From contig JAGWUV010000027.1 of the NCBI GenBank assembly GCA_028875875.1, positions 1-64,000 of the forward strand: a stretch of DNA of 64,000 nt. Direction: 5' to 3'. The notes beneath the pieces are model-generated. The model ran no database searches. It worked only from the letters and a program-made list of their open reading frames with translations, and was not told the DNA's origin. Source of the stretch: Bacteroidota bacterium (GTDB lineage Bacteria > Bacteroidota > Bacteroidia > Chitinophagales > Chitinophagaceae). Shown piece after piece: positions 52,957 through 61,791 of this stretch (positions are counted from its first letter, which is position 1; each line of letters begins with the position of its first letter). The position numbers were made by a program, and so were the translations under genes.

Positions 52957-54228
52957 CTAAATAGTTAAACTGGCTTTTTTCGCTTTTCTCATGTATAAGT
53001 TCAAACCGATAAATGCTACGGTAAGCACAATCGGAATGATTAAGGTAACATTGATGATCTCCGGCCCTGCAGCTGTTTTAGCATCTGCAAAAGCTTTTGC
53101 CATTTCAGATCCAGCGGTGGCATTGCTATAATCGGCCAGGTTGGCGCCGGCCGGCAATTTTTTCATTACCAATCCATCATAAAATCCACCCATGAACATC
53201 ATATATACCGATACAGCAAACATGCCGGCTCCGCCCATCAGGTTAATACCTACTGCGCCGGTTCTTGGCAGGTTCTCAGATACAAAGCCCAGCATGGTAG
53301 GCCAGAAATAACATACGCCCATTCCAAACACAACTGCCCCGATAAACAATAGATTGCCTGTTGCATGCCCGAGCATGTACAAGCCAATGGCTGCCAATAC
53401 TGTAGAGATGAGCAGCACACCCTGTGGCGAAAACTTATGTACAACCGGTTCTGCAAAGGCTCGTCCTAGTACCATTACCCCGGTTTCGATGGTTAGTAAA
53501 AGAATGGCATTGTCTGTAACATTTTTCAACAGCACATCAATCCATTGTCCGGTGAACAATTCAGTGATCGCTGTTCCGAACATGCATATGATCATGAAAA
53601 AGAAAAGCGGGTTTAATAATGAGGCATACATCTCTTTTGTTGATACGCCGCTTTCCACTCTTTCTGTTTTAGGAAATTCAAGTTTCGAGAACAGGTAGCC
53701 GTATAAAAAGGTAGGGATAAGCATTACTCCCACCTGAATTTGAATGTTCAATCCAATTTTATTGAAAAGGAATACCAGTAATGTTCCAATTACAATACCA
53801 CCCGGAAACCATAAGTGAAAGTGATTGAGTTTGGTGGTTTTATTATCAGGGAACAAAGATGTTACCAACGGATTACAAGCAGCTTCAACTGTGCCATTGG
53901 CAATACCGATTAGTAAAGTAGAAATAAATAACGACCAAAAGCCGTTGGCAAATATGGTTAGCAGAATACCGGCCAGGTGAAATATGAAAGCCATTACCAG
54001 CAATTTCTTCATACCTATGATATCTACTACGATGCCGCCAAAAATTACTGCCAGCGGAAAGCCCCAGAATGCAGTGGCTGCAATAGTACCTAACTGTGAG
54101 GCATTGAGATGAAAATCAATACCCTGCTGATTCAATACGCCTGCCCTGATACCGAAAGAAAGCGATGTGACCAACAACGCCAGGCAACTGGCAATAAAAA
54201 GTTTATTACGCTGAATGGAAGCTTGCAT
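52957..54228 (-). CDS. MFS sugar permease
   Basis: 423 residues from the Met of MQASIQRNKLFIASC; a Met 16 codons upstream is less likely as it adds a polar, non-conserved leader. Twelve transmembrane helices. The loop-2 motif (GGIVVDIIGMKKLLV) is an MFS signature. Similar genes in Bacteroidota sugar loci take up keto- or methyl-sugars; specificity unknown. It is the first gene of the minus-strand operon, 55 bases from a LacI-type palindrome. Confidence 0.85.
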   Translation of the reverse strand: MQASIQRNKLFIASCLALLVTSLSFGIRAGVLNQQGIDFHLNASQLGTIAATAFWGFPLAVIFGGIVVDIIGMKKLLVMAFIFHLAGILLTIFANGFWSLFISTLLIGIANGTVEAACNPLVTSLFPDNKTTKLNHFHLWFPGGIVIGTLLVFLFNKIGLNIQIQVGVMLIPTFLYGYLFSKLEFPKTERVESGVSTKEMYASLLNPLFFFMIICMFGTAITELFTGQWIDVLLKNVTDNAILLLTIETGVMVLGRAFAEPVVHKFSPQGVLLISTVLAAIGLYMLGHATGNLLFIGAVVFGMGVCYFWPTMLGFVSENLPRTGAVGINLMGGAGMFAVSVYMMFMGGFYDGLVMKKLPAGANLADYSNATAGSEMAKAFADAKTAAGPEIINVTLIIPIVLTVAFIGLNLYMRKAKKASLTI

Positions 54229-54282
54229 AATCGTTAGATAGTTTTTATGGCTTTTATAAGGCTGATTTGCAGGCATTAAATG

Positions 54283-54292
54283 TAAACGTTTA
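54283..54292. promoter_or_regulatory. LacI-type operator-like palindrome, copy 1
   Basis: TAAACGTTTA, within ATGTAAACGTTTATT. LacI/GalR regulators bind palindromes with a central CG such as this. It lies in the divergent promoter region of the sugar locus, closest to the permease gene. Confidence 0.6.
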
Positions 54293-54305
54293 TTTCAAAA
54301 AATTT

Positions 54306-54315
54306 CGTTTAAACG
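54306..54315. promoter_or_regulatory. LacI-type operator-like palindrome, copy 2
   Basis: CGTTTAAACG, a perfect 10-base palindrome that contains the halves GTTTAAAC of copies 1 and 3 in inverted order. Spaced 23 bases (about two helical turns) from copy 1, start to start. Confidence 0.5.
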
Positions 54316-54351
54316 TCTTCTTTTTGACGTACATCAAAAAGAATATCTTTT

Positions 54352-54361
54352 CAAACGTTTG
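54352..54361. promoter_or_regulatory. LacI-type operator-like palindrome, copy 3
   Basis: CAAACGTTTG, a perfect 10-base palindrome with the same AAACGTTT core as copy 1, on the side of the plus-strand operon (Gfo gene at 54457). No LacI gene is in the window, so the regulator would be encoded elsewhere. Confidence 0.6.
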
Positions 54362-54456
54362 CAGTTAATTAAAGCCTGTATCTGCTGTAAATATTTTCGA
54401 ATATCTTCTCCTGATTCATTTTTCCATACGATATTTAAGGCTCAAATGCTAAGCCA

Positions 54457-55614
54457 ATGAAAAGAAAACTACGTATGGGCATGATAGGTGGTGGTAAGGA
54501 TGCTTTTATCGGGGCCATTCACCGTATCGCCGCTTTAATGGATGGCCAAATTGAACTTGTTTGCGGGGCATTCAGCAGTAACGCAGAAAAATCTAAGTTA
54601 AGCGGTGAAGCGTTGTTTCTCTCTCCTGACAGGGTTTATGCAACTTATGAAGAAATGATCCGAACAGAAGCTTCGCTGCCTGAAGATAAAAAGATGGATT
54701 TTGTAAGTATTGTAACGCCTAATCATGTGCATTTTGGTCCTGCAAAAATGGCTATGGAGCATGGTTTTGATGTGGTGCTCGATAAGCCGATGACTTTTAC
54801 ATTGGAAGAAGCCAAAGCTTTACAGCAAGTAGTTGAAAAAACGGGAAGAACATTCTGTTTAACGCATACCTACTCCGGTTATCCCATGATCAAAGAAGCC
54901 AGGCAATTGGTTGCATCGGGTAAGCTGGGCAGGATCAGGAAGGTTTATGTTGAATACCCGCAGGGTTGGTTAAGTACTTTTTTGGAAAACAGTAACCAAA
55001 AACAGGCAGCCTGGAGAACAGATCCGAAACGCAGCGGTATTGCCGGCTGTATGGGTGATATTGGAACACATGCTTTTAATATGGCCGAATACGTGAGTGG
55101 TTTGCAGGTTACATCCATTTGTGCAGATTTACAGGTAGTAGTAGAAGGAAGATTACTTGATGATGATGGAACTGTTTTGCTTAAATTCAACAACGGGGCA
55201 ACGGGGATACTGTTTGCGACACAGGTGGCTGCCGGTGAAGAAAATAATATTAAGATAAGGGTCTATGGTGAAGAAGGCGGCTTGGAATGGCAACAAAGTG
55301 ATGCCAATACTTTGTTGTTGAAATGGTTGGATAAACCTACAGAAATCTTAAGAGCCGGAACGGGGTATCTTTCTTCTTATGCAAGTCATAATGCCAGAAC
55401 ACCGGCCGGGCATCCGGAAGGTTACCTTGAAGCTTTCGCCAATCTCTACCGCAATTTTGCTTTAACAGTAAGGGCCAAAGCCAATCAAGAACCTGTGCAG
55501 CCCGAATGGCTTGATTTTCCCGGTGCAGAAGAAGGAATCAGGGGCATGGCGTTTATTGAAGCAGTTGTGGCTTCTTCAAAAACAGATATGAAGTGGATGC
55601 CTTTTGAAGTATAA
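54457..55614 (+). CDS. Gfo/Idh/MocA-family oxidoreductase (cytoplasmic)
   Basis: 385 residues without a signal peptide. Rossmann start RMGMIGGGKDAFIGAIHRIA, the conserved EKP-type block as DVVLDKPMTFTLEEAKALQQ, and the substrate-domain segment HTYSGYPMIKEARQLV. The C-terminal part contains CMGDIGTHAFNMAEYVSG with the catalytic His. It probably reduces or oxidises the keto sugar with NAD(P). First gene of the plus-strand operon Gfo-isomerase-cytochrome c-DUF1080. Confidence 0.9.
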   Translation: MKRKLRMGMIGGGKDAFIGAIHRIAALMDGQIELVCGAFSSNAEKSKLSGEALFLSPDRVYATYEEMIRTEASLPEDKKMDFVSIVTPNHVHFGPAKMAMEHGFDVVLDKPMTFTLEEAKALQQVVEKTGRTFCLTHTYSGYPMIKEARQLVASGKLGRIRKVYVEYPQGWLSTFLENSNQKQAAWRTDPKRSGIAGCMGDIGTHAFNMAEYVSGLQVTSICADLQVVVEGRLLDDDGTVLLKFNNGATGILFATQVAAGEENNIKIRVYGEEGGLEWQQSDANTLLLKWLDKPTEILRAGTGYLSSYASHNARTPAGHPEGYLEAFANLYRNFALTVRAKANQEPVQPEWLDFPGAEEGIRGMAFIEAVVASSKTDMKWMPFEV

Positions 55615-55653
55615 ATAATCACCTGTTTCATTACTTAATTTAACTTCCATACA

Positions 55654-56706
55654 ATGACAACCATTAAAGGTCCGGGTATTTTTCTGGCCCAGTTCATGGG
55701 CGATACTGCCCCTTTCAATACGTTGCCTTCTATTTGTGAATGGGCGGCTTCATTGGGTTTTAAGGCGGTACAATTACCTACATGGGATAGCCGTTGCATC
55801 GACCTGCAGAAAGCTGCTGAAAGCAAAACGTATGCAGATGAGCTAAAGGGCATTATTAATAGTTACGGACTAGAAATTTCAGAACTTTCAACTCATCTGC
55901 AAGGCCAGTTAGTAGCGGTACATCCTGCCTACGATACTTTGTTCGATGGATTTGCTCCTGAACAGTTCCGTAATAATCCTACAGCACGCACAGAATGGGC
56001 CGTTCAGCAATTGAAACTCGCTGCCCGGGCTTCGCGTAACTTAGGTTTAAATGCCCACGCTACTTTTAGTGGTGCCTTATTGTGGCCCACCGTATACCCA
56101 TGGCCGCAACGGCCTGCTGGACTGGTAGAAACCGGTTTTACAGAACTGGCTAAACGCTGGTTGCCCATTTTGAATGTGTTTGAGGATAATGGGGTTGATC
56201 TTTGTTATGAGATCCATCCGGGAGAAGATCTGCATGATGGCGTCAGTTACGAAATGTTCCTGGAAAAAGTGAACCATCATGCACGTGCCTGTTTACTGTA
56301 CGATCCCTCTCATTTCGTATTACAATGCCTCGATTATCTTTCATATATAGATCATTATCATGAAAGGATCAGAATGTTCCATGTGAAGGATGCGGAATTC
56401 AATCCCACTGGTAAACAAGGCGTGTACGGAGGATATCAAAACTGGATAGACAGGGCTGGAAGATTTCGTTCGTTGGGAGATGGGCAGGTTGATTTTAAAT
56501 CAATCTTTAGTAAATTGGCAGCTTACGATTACAAAGGCTGGGCGGTGATGGAATGGGAGTGCTGTTTGAAGCATCCTGAAGATGGTGCCAGGGAAGGTGC
56601 TCAGTTCATCAAAGAACATATTATTCGTGTTACCGATAAAGCCTTTGATGATTTTGCAGGAACCGGTGCCAACGAAGCTTTCAATCGTAAAGTGCTGGGT
56701 TTATAA
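55654..56706 (+). CDS. Sugar phosphate isomerase/epimerase-family TIM-barrel protein
   Basis: 350 residues, cytoplasmic. Xylose-isomerase-like barrel: GFKAVQLPTWDSRCIDLQKA, GLEISELSTHLQGQLVAVHP, HATFSGALLWPTVYPWPQRP, DLCYEIHPGEDLHDGVSYEM, CLLYDPSHFVLQCLDYLSYI, RMFHVKDAEFNPTGKQGVYG, WAVMEWECCLKHPEDGAREG. Metal-site Glu, Asp, His and Glu are conserved. It works with the adjacent Gfo gene (39-base gap) and probably converts the keto-sugar product. Confidence 0.9.
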   Translation: MTTIKGPGIFLAQFMGDTAPFNTLPSICEWAASLGFKAVQLPTWDSRCIDLQKAAESKTYADELKGIINSYGLEISELSTHLQGQLVAVHPAYDTLFDGFAPEQFRNNPTARTEWAVQQLKLAARASRNLGLNAHATFSGALLWPTVYPWPQRPAGLVETGFTELAKRWLPILNVFEDNGVDLCYEIHPGEDLHDGVSYEMFLEKVNHHARACLLYDPSHFVLQCLDYLSYIDHYHERIRMFHVKDAEFNPTGKQGVYGGYQNWIDRAGRFRSLGDGQVDFKSIFSKLAAYDYKGWAVMEWECCLKHPEDGAREGAQFIKEHIIRVTDKAFDDFAGTGANEAFNRKVLGL

Positions 56707-56749
56707 TAACTATCGGAAAAATTTTTCTTATCATTTCATAATTCAAATC

Positions 56750-57142
56750 ATGAAAAAGTATTTAATCATTTCTGCAATTGCACTGGTTGCAGTTGCTTGT
56801 GGTAGTAATTCGAGTGAAACTAAAAAAGACGATGCTGCATCTGCAACCGCAGCAACAACAGCGGCAGATGATATTTCCCAAAATCCCGATTATCAAAAAG
56901 GGTTAGCATTGGTGGCGAAGAACGACTGTTTAACTTGTCATAAGATCGATCAGAAAGTAACCGGCCCCGCTTACCGGGATGTTGCCAATAAATACACTGA
57001 TAAAGATATTCCAACATTAGCCCAGAAAGTAATAAAAGGTGGCCAGGGTAACTGGGGCCAGATACCTATGACGCCGCATCCTAATTTATCTGAAGCCGAT
57101 GCAGAGCAAATGGTGAAATACATTTTATTACTCAAGAAATAA
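56750..57142 (+). CDS. Lipoprotein cytochrome c (class I)
   Basis: 130 residues from ATG 56750. Lipobox in ALVAVACGS (Cys about 18), then an Ala/Thr-rich linker (about 20-48). The haem site is CLTCH (about 64-68) and the distal Met ligand is probably in GQIPMTPHP (about 107). Anchored to the membrane facing the periplasm, it is the likely electron acceptor of the GMC dehydrogenase of this locus, as in LacC of Caulobacter. A longer frame upstream overlaps the isomerase and is not used. Confidence 0.92.
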   Translation: MKKYLIISAIALVAVACGSNSSETKKDDAASATAATTAADDISQNPDYQKGLALVAKNDCLTCHKIDQKVTGPAYRDVANKYTDKDIPTLAQKVIKGGQGNWGQIPMTPHPNLSEADAEQMVKYILLLKK

Positions 57143-57149
57143 TCTCGCC

Positions 57150-57872
57150 ATGAAAAAAGTATTTTTAGGCACAGCCATGCTGGCCATCGTGTCCATGAGT
57201 TTTATTGGTATTCATAAGGTGAAGACAACTTCTGGTAATGCAGATGAATGGATTTCCTTGTTTGATGGGAAGACCACTAAGGGCTGGCATACCTATGGTA
57301 AAAAAACAGTTGGCGATGCGTGGAAAGTATCTGATGGAACTTTACACCTGGACGCTTCTAACAAAGCGGAATGGCAAAGCAAAGGTGGTGGCGATATTGT
57401 AACCGATGCATCGTTCGATGATTTTGATCTGAAACTGGAATGGAAGATTTCGAAAAACGGTAACAGTGGTGTAATCTTCTGGGTACAGGATGAGCCGGAG
57501 AAATACAAATATGTTTGGTTCACCGGTCCTGAAATGCAGGTACTGGATAATGATGGGCATCCTGATGGAAAAATATTTAAACACCGTGCAGGTAATTTGT
57601 ATGATCTTGTTCCTGGGAAAGAAGGTGCTGTAAAACCCGTAGGAGAGTGGAACAAAGCTGAGATCGTTTGTAGTAAAGGCGTTCTGAACTTCTATCTCAA
57701 CGGCGTGAATACCGTTTCTGCCACCTATGGAAATGCCGCTTGGAGAGAGTTGATCGCTAATAGCAAGTTTAAGGATATGCCGGATTTTGCAAAGGTTTTC
57801 AAAGGCCATATTGCATTACAGGATCATGGTTGTGATGTTTGGTTCAGGAATATCATGATCAAAAAATTATAG
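57150..57872 (+). CDS. DUF1080 (3-keto-disaccharide hydrolase) domain protein, exported
   Basis: 240 residues. Signal peptide about 1-26 (AMLAIVSMSFIG). DUF1080 (LamG-like jelly roll): WISLFDGKTTKGWHTYGKKT, DVW-like DFDLKLEWKISKNGNSGVIF, YVWFTGPEMQVLDNDGHPDG, GHIALQDHGCDVWFRNIMI. DUF1080 enzymes cleave or process 3-keto-glycosides in Bacteroides. It fits the product of the GMC enzyme. Last gene of the operon, 7 bases after the cytochrome stop. Confidence 0.92.
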   Translation: MKKVFLGTAMLAIVSMSFIGIHKVKTTSGNADEWISLFDGKTTKGWHTYGKKTVGDAWKVSDGTLHLDASNKAEWQSKGGGDIVTDASFDDFDLKLEWKISKNGNSGVIFWVQDEPEKYKYVWFTGPEMQVLDNDGHPDGKIFKHRAGNLYDLVPGKEGAVKPVGEWNKAEIVCSKGVLNFYLNGVNTVSATYGNAAWRELIANSKFKDMPDFAKVFKGHIALQDHGCDVWFRNIMIKKL

Positions 57873-57893
57873 TCTGCCCTTGCCTAGCAATAA

Positions 57894-57929
57894 GAAGTCA
57901 CTTGCAATTGCGGGTGGCTTCATTTTTTG
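57894..57929 (+). terminator. Terminator of the sugar operon
   Basis: GAAGTCAC (57894-57901) / GTGGCTTC (57914-57921, one wobble) with a 12-base loop, then ATTTTTTG. It closes the plus-strand operon 22 bases after its last stop. Confidence 0.75.
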
Positions 57930-58059
57930 TGCCAATAGTATATGCAGGAAGAAAACCATCTTTTACACGTTACTGATTATATTGAATAGGATGGCAACTT
58001 AACAAATCACTCATCCTGCCGTTATGTAGTAAATCAATTACATTTATTACATTCGTATC

Positions 58060-59331
58060 ATGACAGAAATGTATACTGTTGGATGGATTTTCTTAACCTT
58101 GATACTGGTAGGCTTTTTTTCCGGCTATGAGATTGCGTTCATCAGTGCCAATAGACTGGGTATTGAACTGAAGAAAAAGCAGGGAAAACCTAGTGGTATT
58201 ATTTTAGCCGGTTTTCTTGAGCAGCCTGCGAAATTTATCAGTACCTGTTTAATAGGACTGAACATTTCCCTTGTGATGTATGGATTACTTTTTGATGAGT
58301 TGTTGAACCAGTCGATCTGGGATCCCGTTCGTAAGTATTTTCATATTCATAATGACTACTTTAATCTTGTAGTAGACACTTTCTTCTCTACTATCATCGT
58401 ATTGATTTTAGGCGAGTTCATTCCTAAAGCCATCTTCAGGGCTAAAAGTGAGGTGTTGTTATATCTCTTCGCTCCATTGGCTAAATTCTTTCATAACCTC
58501 TTTCAGCCACTGGCTCATTTGTTTGTAAGCATTTCTCAATGGGTATTGAAATACATTTTCAACGTACATATCCGGGATAAAAATGAAGCGTTCAACAAAA
58601 TGGATCTTGAACATTTTTACCAGCAAACCAAAGAACAGGATGATGAGAACCCTGAGCTGAATAAAGAATTATTTGAGAATGCGCTTAGCCTGCCCACTGT
58701 AAAAATTAGGCAATGCCTTGTTCCCCGAACTGAGATCGAAGCGATTGAGTTGAATGCTTCAATTGAAGAAGCCAAGCGGCAGTTTATTAGTACCAAGCTT
58801 AGTAAGCTTGTGGTATACAATGAGAATATTGATGATGTTCAAGGTTATATTCACCAGCTTGATCTTTTTAAAAATCCACAGTCTGTAAAAGATATTCTGT
58901 TGCCTATATCAGCAGTTCCTGAAAGTATGAGCGCTACAGACCTCATCAGTAAATTCACTAAAGAAAGAAAAAGTATTGCATGGGTAGTGGATGAGTTTGG
59001 CGGAACATCAGGCATTGTAACAATGGAAGATGTTTTGGAAGAAATATTCGGCGAGATTAAAGATGAGTATGATACAGAAGAATTTGTAGATAAGCAGTTG
59101 TCTGAAAATGAATTCATTTTCAGCGGAAGGTTGGAATTAGATTATTTACAGGAAAAGTATGAACTAGAGTTTGATGAAAATGATTCTGAAACATTAAGCG
59201 GGTTCATCATCACACAACACGAAACTATTCCCAAGCCTAAAGAAAGAATCATCATCAGCAATTACCAGTTTGATATTTTAAATGTTAGTGATACAAGAAT
59301 TGAAATGGTGAAAATGAAAATATTAAAGTAG
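58060..59331 (+). CDS. CNNM/HlyC-CorC family membrane protein with CBS pair
   Basis: 423 residues. An N-terminal DUF21 (CNNM) membrane domain (about 1-190) with four helices; GFFSGYEIAFISANRLGIEL is its signature. A CBS pair follows (about 200-330: VPRTEIEAIELN and GTSGIVTMEDVLEEIFGEI), then a CorC_HlyC C-terminal domain (about 345-423). Members export magnesium or cobalt; Bacteroidota GldE (gliding) is a relative, so either role is possible. Confidence 0.88.
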   Translation: MTEMYTVGWIFLTLILVGFFSGYEIAFISANRLGIELKKKQGKPSGIILAGFLEQPAKFISTCLIGLNISLVMYGLLFDELLNQSIWDPVRKYFHIHNDYFNLVVDTFFSTIIVLILGEFIPKAIFRAKSEVLLYLFAPLAKFFHNLFQPLAHLFVSISQWVLKYIFNVHIRDKNEAFNKMDLEHFYQQTKEQDDENPELNKELFENALSLPTVKIRQCLVPRTEIEAIELNASIEEAKRQFISTKLSKLVVYNENIDDVQGYIHQLDLFKNPQSVKDILLPISAVPESMSATDLISKFTKERKSIAWVVDEFGGTSGIVTMEDVLEEIFGEIKDEYDTEEFVDKQLSENEFIFSGRLELDYLQEKYELEFDENDSETLSGFIITQHETIPKPKERIIISNYQFDILNVSDTRIEMVKMKILK

Positions 59332-59363
59332 GTATGTATTAACCGAACTTCATTCCAATATTC

Positions 59364-60536
59364 ATGGTACCACAGGAACAACTTAATTCTCCTCATACCC
59401 CCGGATCAGAACTGCAATTACAGCTTGAAAAGCTGAATACCATTTTTAATAGTCTACGAGAAATCATCTTCACTGTTGATATTGAAAAAAAAATGATAGA
59501 GAATGTAAATGGCTCTATTGAATTATTGGGATACCAGAAAAGCGAATGGGAAAAACAAGTGTTTACAGAATGGACCATAGGTAAACGGAAAAAATTTGCA
59601 GACCTGATAAAACATGCCAGTCGCAGCAAAACAGAAGCCACAAGCCAGCTCGTTTTTTTGCCTACCAAAGATGAAAAAGAGTTAGTGCCTTTTGAATTTT
59701 CAACAGTGCTGTACACTTTTAAAGGAAGCAAATACTTGTTGTGTGTGTTGCGTGATGTTACGGAAAGGGAAAAGCTTTTAAAAGACCTGGAACAATCCCT
59801 CCAAAAAGAAAGAGAGTTAAATGAATTAAGATCGGGTTTTGTATCAACAGCATCACACCAGTTCAGAACACCGCTCACCATTATTCAAAGTGGCATTGAT
59901 ATAATGGATATGTATTTGGAAGATTTGCCTGAAGAAAAACAGCGTCCGTTTCAAAGGCAGTTCAAAAGAATACAGGGTGAGGTAGAAAGACTGCAAAGTT
60001 TAATGAGTGATATTTTGCTGTTGGGCAGAACCTACGCCAGCAGAACACCTTTTCAGCCTGAACTACGTGACTTAGTGGAATTTTGCAAGGAATTAATGGT
60101 GCAAAAATTCAATAACCGTTATCCTATTAATCGCTGGGTTTTGCTGGAAGTAATGGGAAAAGAACAGCCTGTTCTCTTTGATCCTAAACTAATGGACCAT
60201 GCCTTGGAGAACATCATCAGTAATGCTTATAAGTATTCAGAGAAAGGACATATTGATATGAATGTGGTTTTTGAATACGATAAGGTTTCCATTGCCATCA
60301 CCGATCACGGAATTGGCATACCGCAGGCCGACCTTGCACACCTGTTCCAGCCTTTTTACAGGGCTTCGAATACAACGGAGATCCAGGGAACGGGCTTGGG
60401 ATTAGCTATTGTAAAAGATTATATTGATATTCACGGCGGACAAATTTTTGTAATAAGTGAAGAGAACCACGGAACTACGGTTACAATTTTATTACCTTTA
60501 AACAACATCCCTTTAAGCCATGCAACCAAAGGTTAA
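59364..60536 (+). CDS. PAS-domain sensor histidine kinase
   Basis: 390 residues, no membrane segment. A PAS domain (about 22-132) is followed by a short coil and the HisKA domain with the H-box TASHQFRTPLTIIQSGIDIM (His about 166). The HATPase has N-box IISNAYKYSEKGHI, G1 DHGIGIP, G2 GTGLGLAIVKDYIDIHGGQ. Cytoplasmic sensor; the signal is unknown. It overlaps the next gene by 17 bases, so the two are translated together and probably form one phosphorelay. Confidence 0.92.
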   Translation: MVPQEQLNSPHTPGSELQLQLEKLNTIFNSLREIIFTVDIEKKMIENVNGSIELLGYQKSEWEKQVFTEWTIGKRKKFADLIKHASRSKTEATSQLVFLPTKDEKELVPFEFSTVLYTFKGSKYLLCVLRDVTEREKLLKDLEQSLQKERELNELRSGFVSTASHQFRTPLTIIQSGIDIMDMYLEDLPEEKQRPFQRQFKRIQGEVERLQSLMSDILLLGRTYASRTPFQPELRDLVEFCKELMVQKFNNRYPINRWVLLEVMGKEQPVLFDPKLMDHALENIISNAYKYSEKGHIDMNVVFEYDKVSIAITDHGIGIPQADLAHLFQPFYRASNTTEIQGTGLGLAIVKDYIDIHGGQIFVISEENHGTTVTILLPLNNIPLSHATKG

Positions 60537-61638
60537 GATACTTGTAATTGAAGATGAGCAATATATTCGAGAGAACATGCAGGAACTGCTGGAAGCCAGG
60601 GGCTTCAATGTTCGGGCTGCCACCAATGGCAAACAGGGCGTTTTAGAGGCGGTAGATTTCAGACCTAACCTTATTCTTTGTGATATTATGATGCCCAAAA
60701 TGGATGGATTCAAAGTGCTGGAGCAGATCAGGAAAACATCTTCTATTCAAAATACACCCTTCATTTTTCTTACTGCAAAGATCGACAAGCAGGATATTAG
60801 GCAAGGCATGGAAATGGGGGCTGATGATTATCTTACCAAACCTTTCACGGCCAAAGAACTTACGGCGGCCATTGAAGCCCGTTTAAAGCGGCATGAAAAA
60901 CTGAGTACACAGTATTCAAAAGTGAAGCATGAACTCGATACCTCTGTTTTTTCAACCTATTATCATGAATTCAATACGCCTTTGCATGGTATTGTAAGCG
61001 GTTTGAATTTGCTGATCAATGCAGGTAAATCTTTTAGTGAAAAGCAGGTGCAGGATCTTCTGCTTTCTATCCTCAAATCTTCTATACGTTTAAATCATTC
61101 GCTTTCTAACTTAATGTTGTATGAGGAAATTAAACGTGCAGAAGTACATCCAGAACTTACTACGATGTTCACTAATGGACAAAGCGGCATTATGTGGCCT
61201 CAAAAGATAAGAGATGAGTTGATAACTATTGCCCGTGAAATTTATAATAGGCCCAATGATATTAGTGTAGATTTTCTAGATACTACGGATCTTGGAATAA
61301 GCTTCGAATACTTACTTCGTATTTTAATAGAGATTACCGATAACGCATTGAAATTTTCAAAAGCCGGTCAAAAAGTTACCGTTACGGGAAGAAAAGAAGG
61401 TGAAAATTATATTTTTGAGGTCATTGATAACGGAACAGGTTTCGGTTTAAAAAGTATTGATGAGATTGGTCCCTTTAAGCAGTTCAACCGCAAAAGGTTC
61501 GAGCAGCAAGGTTTGGGTATCGGTTTATACCTTGTAAAACAACTGATCGGTTATAATCGCGGTGATCTAACCATTGATACCGTAGAATTACAGGGTACAA
61601 AAGTTACAGTTGCATTGCCTTTACTGGAATCTTTTTAA
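60520..61638 (+). CDS. Response regulator-histidine kinase (REC-HisKA-HATPase)
   Basis: 372 residues. REC domain about 6-125: acidic pair in VIEDEQ, phosphorylation Asp in LILCDIMMPKMDG, switch Thr in IFLTAK, Lys in YLTKPF. After a short helix comes a HisKA-like H-box STYYHEFNTPLHGIVSGLNL and a HATPase with N-box EITDNALKFSKAG, G1 DNGTGF and G2 GLGIGLYLVKQLIG. REC precedes the kinase part, so the receiver probably controls kinase activity. Partner of the overlapping PAS kinase. Confidence 0.9.
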   Translation: MQPKVKILVIEDEQYIRENMQELLEARGFNVRAATNGKQGVLEAVDFRPNLILCDIMMPKMDGFKVLEQIRKTSSIQNTPFIFLTAKIDKQDIRQGMEMGADDYLTKPFTAKELTAAIEARLKRHEKLSTQYSKVKHELDTSVFSTYYHEFNTPLHGIVSGLNLLINAGKSFSEKQVQDLLLSILKSSIRLNHSLSNLMLYEEIKRAEVHPELTTMFTNGQSGIMWPQKIRDELITIAREIYNRPNDISVDFLDTTDLGISFEYLLRILIEITDNALKFSKAGQKVTVTGRKEGENYIFEVIDNGTGFGLKSIDEIGPFKQFNRKRFEQQGLGIGLYLVKQLIGYNRGDLTIDTVELQGTKVTVALPLLESF

Positions 61639-61707
61639 ACCTATTTCCGATTGATGATGCCTAATGCACAGTCATCCTTTTTTATTTTTTAGGAAAGGTC
61701 ATCCTGT

Positions 61708-61715
61708 TAACTTTG
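61708..61715 (+). promoter_or_regulatory. TAACTTTG -7 box upstream of rpiB
   Basis: TAACTTTG fits TAnnTTTG of Bacteroidota promoters. It lies 76 bases before the rpiB ATG, a normal leader length. No clear -33 element. Confidence 0.4.
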
Positions 61716-61791
61716 CCGCTTACTGTTTAATTCAAATAGCAGTAAATACAATTCATCAGTAAGTATTATTCAGTTTAAAAATCTCAGTATT

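Noticed and set aside
57342-57809. 155-codon antisense ORF
   Set aside because: Antisense shadow of the DUF1080 gene, which has clear family motifs on the plus strand.
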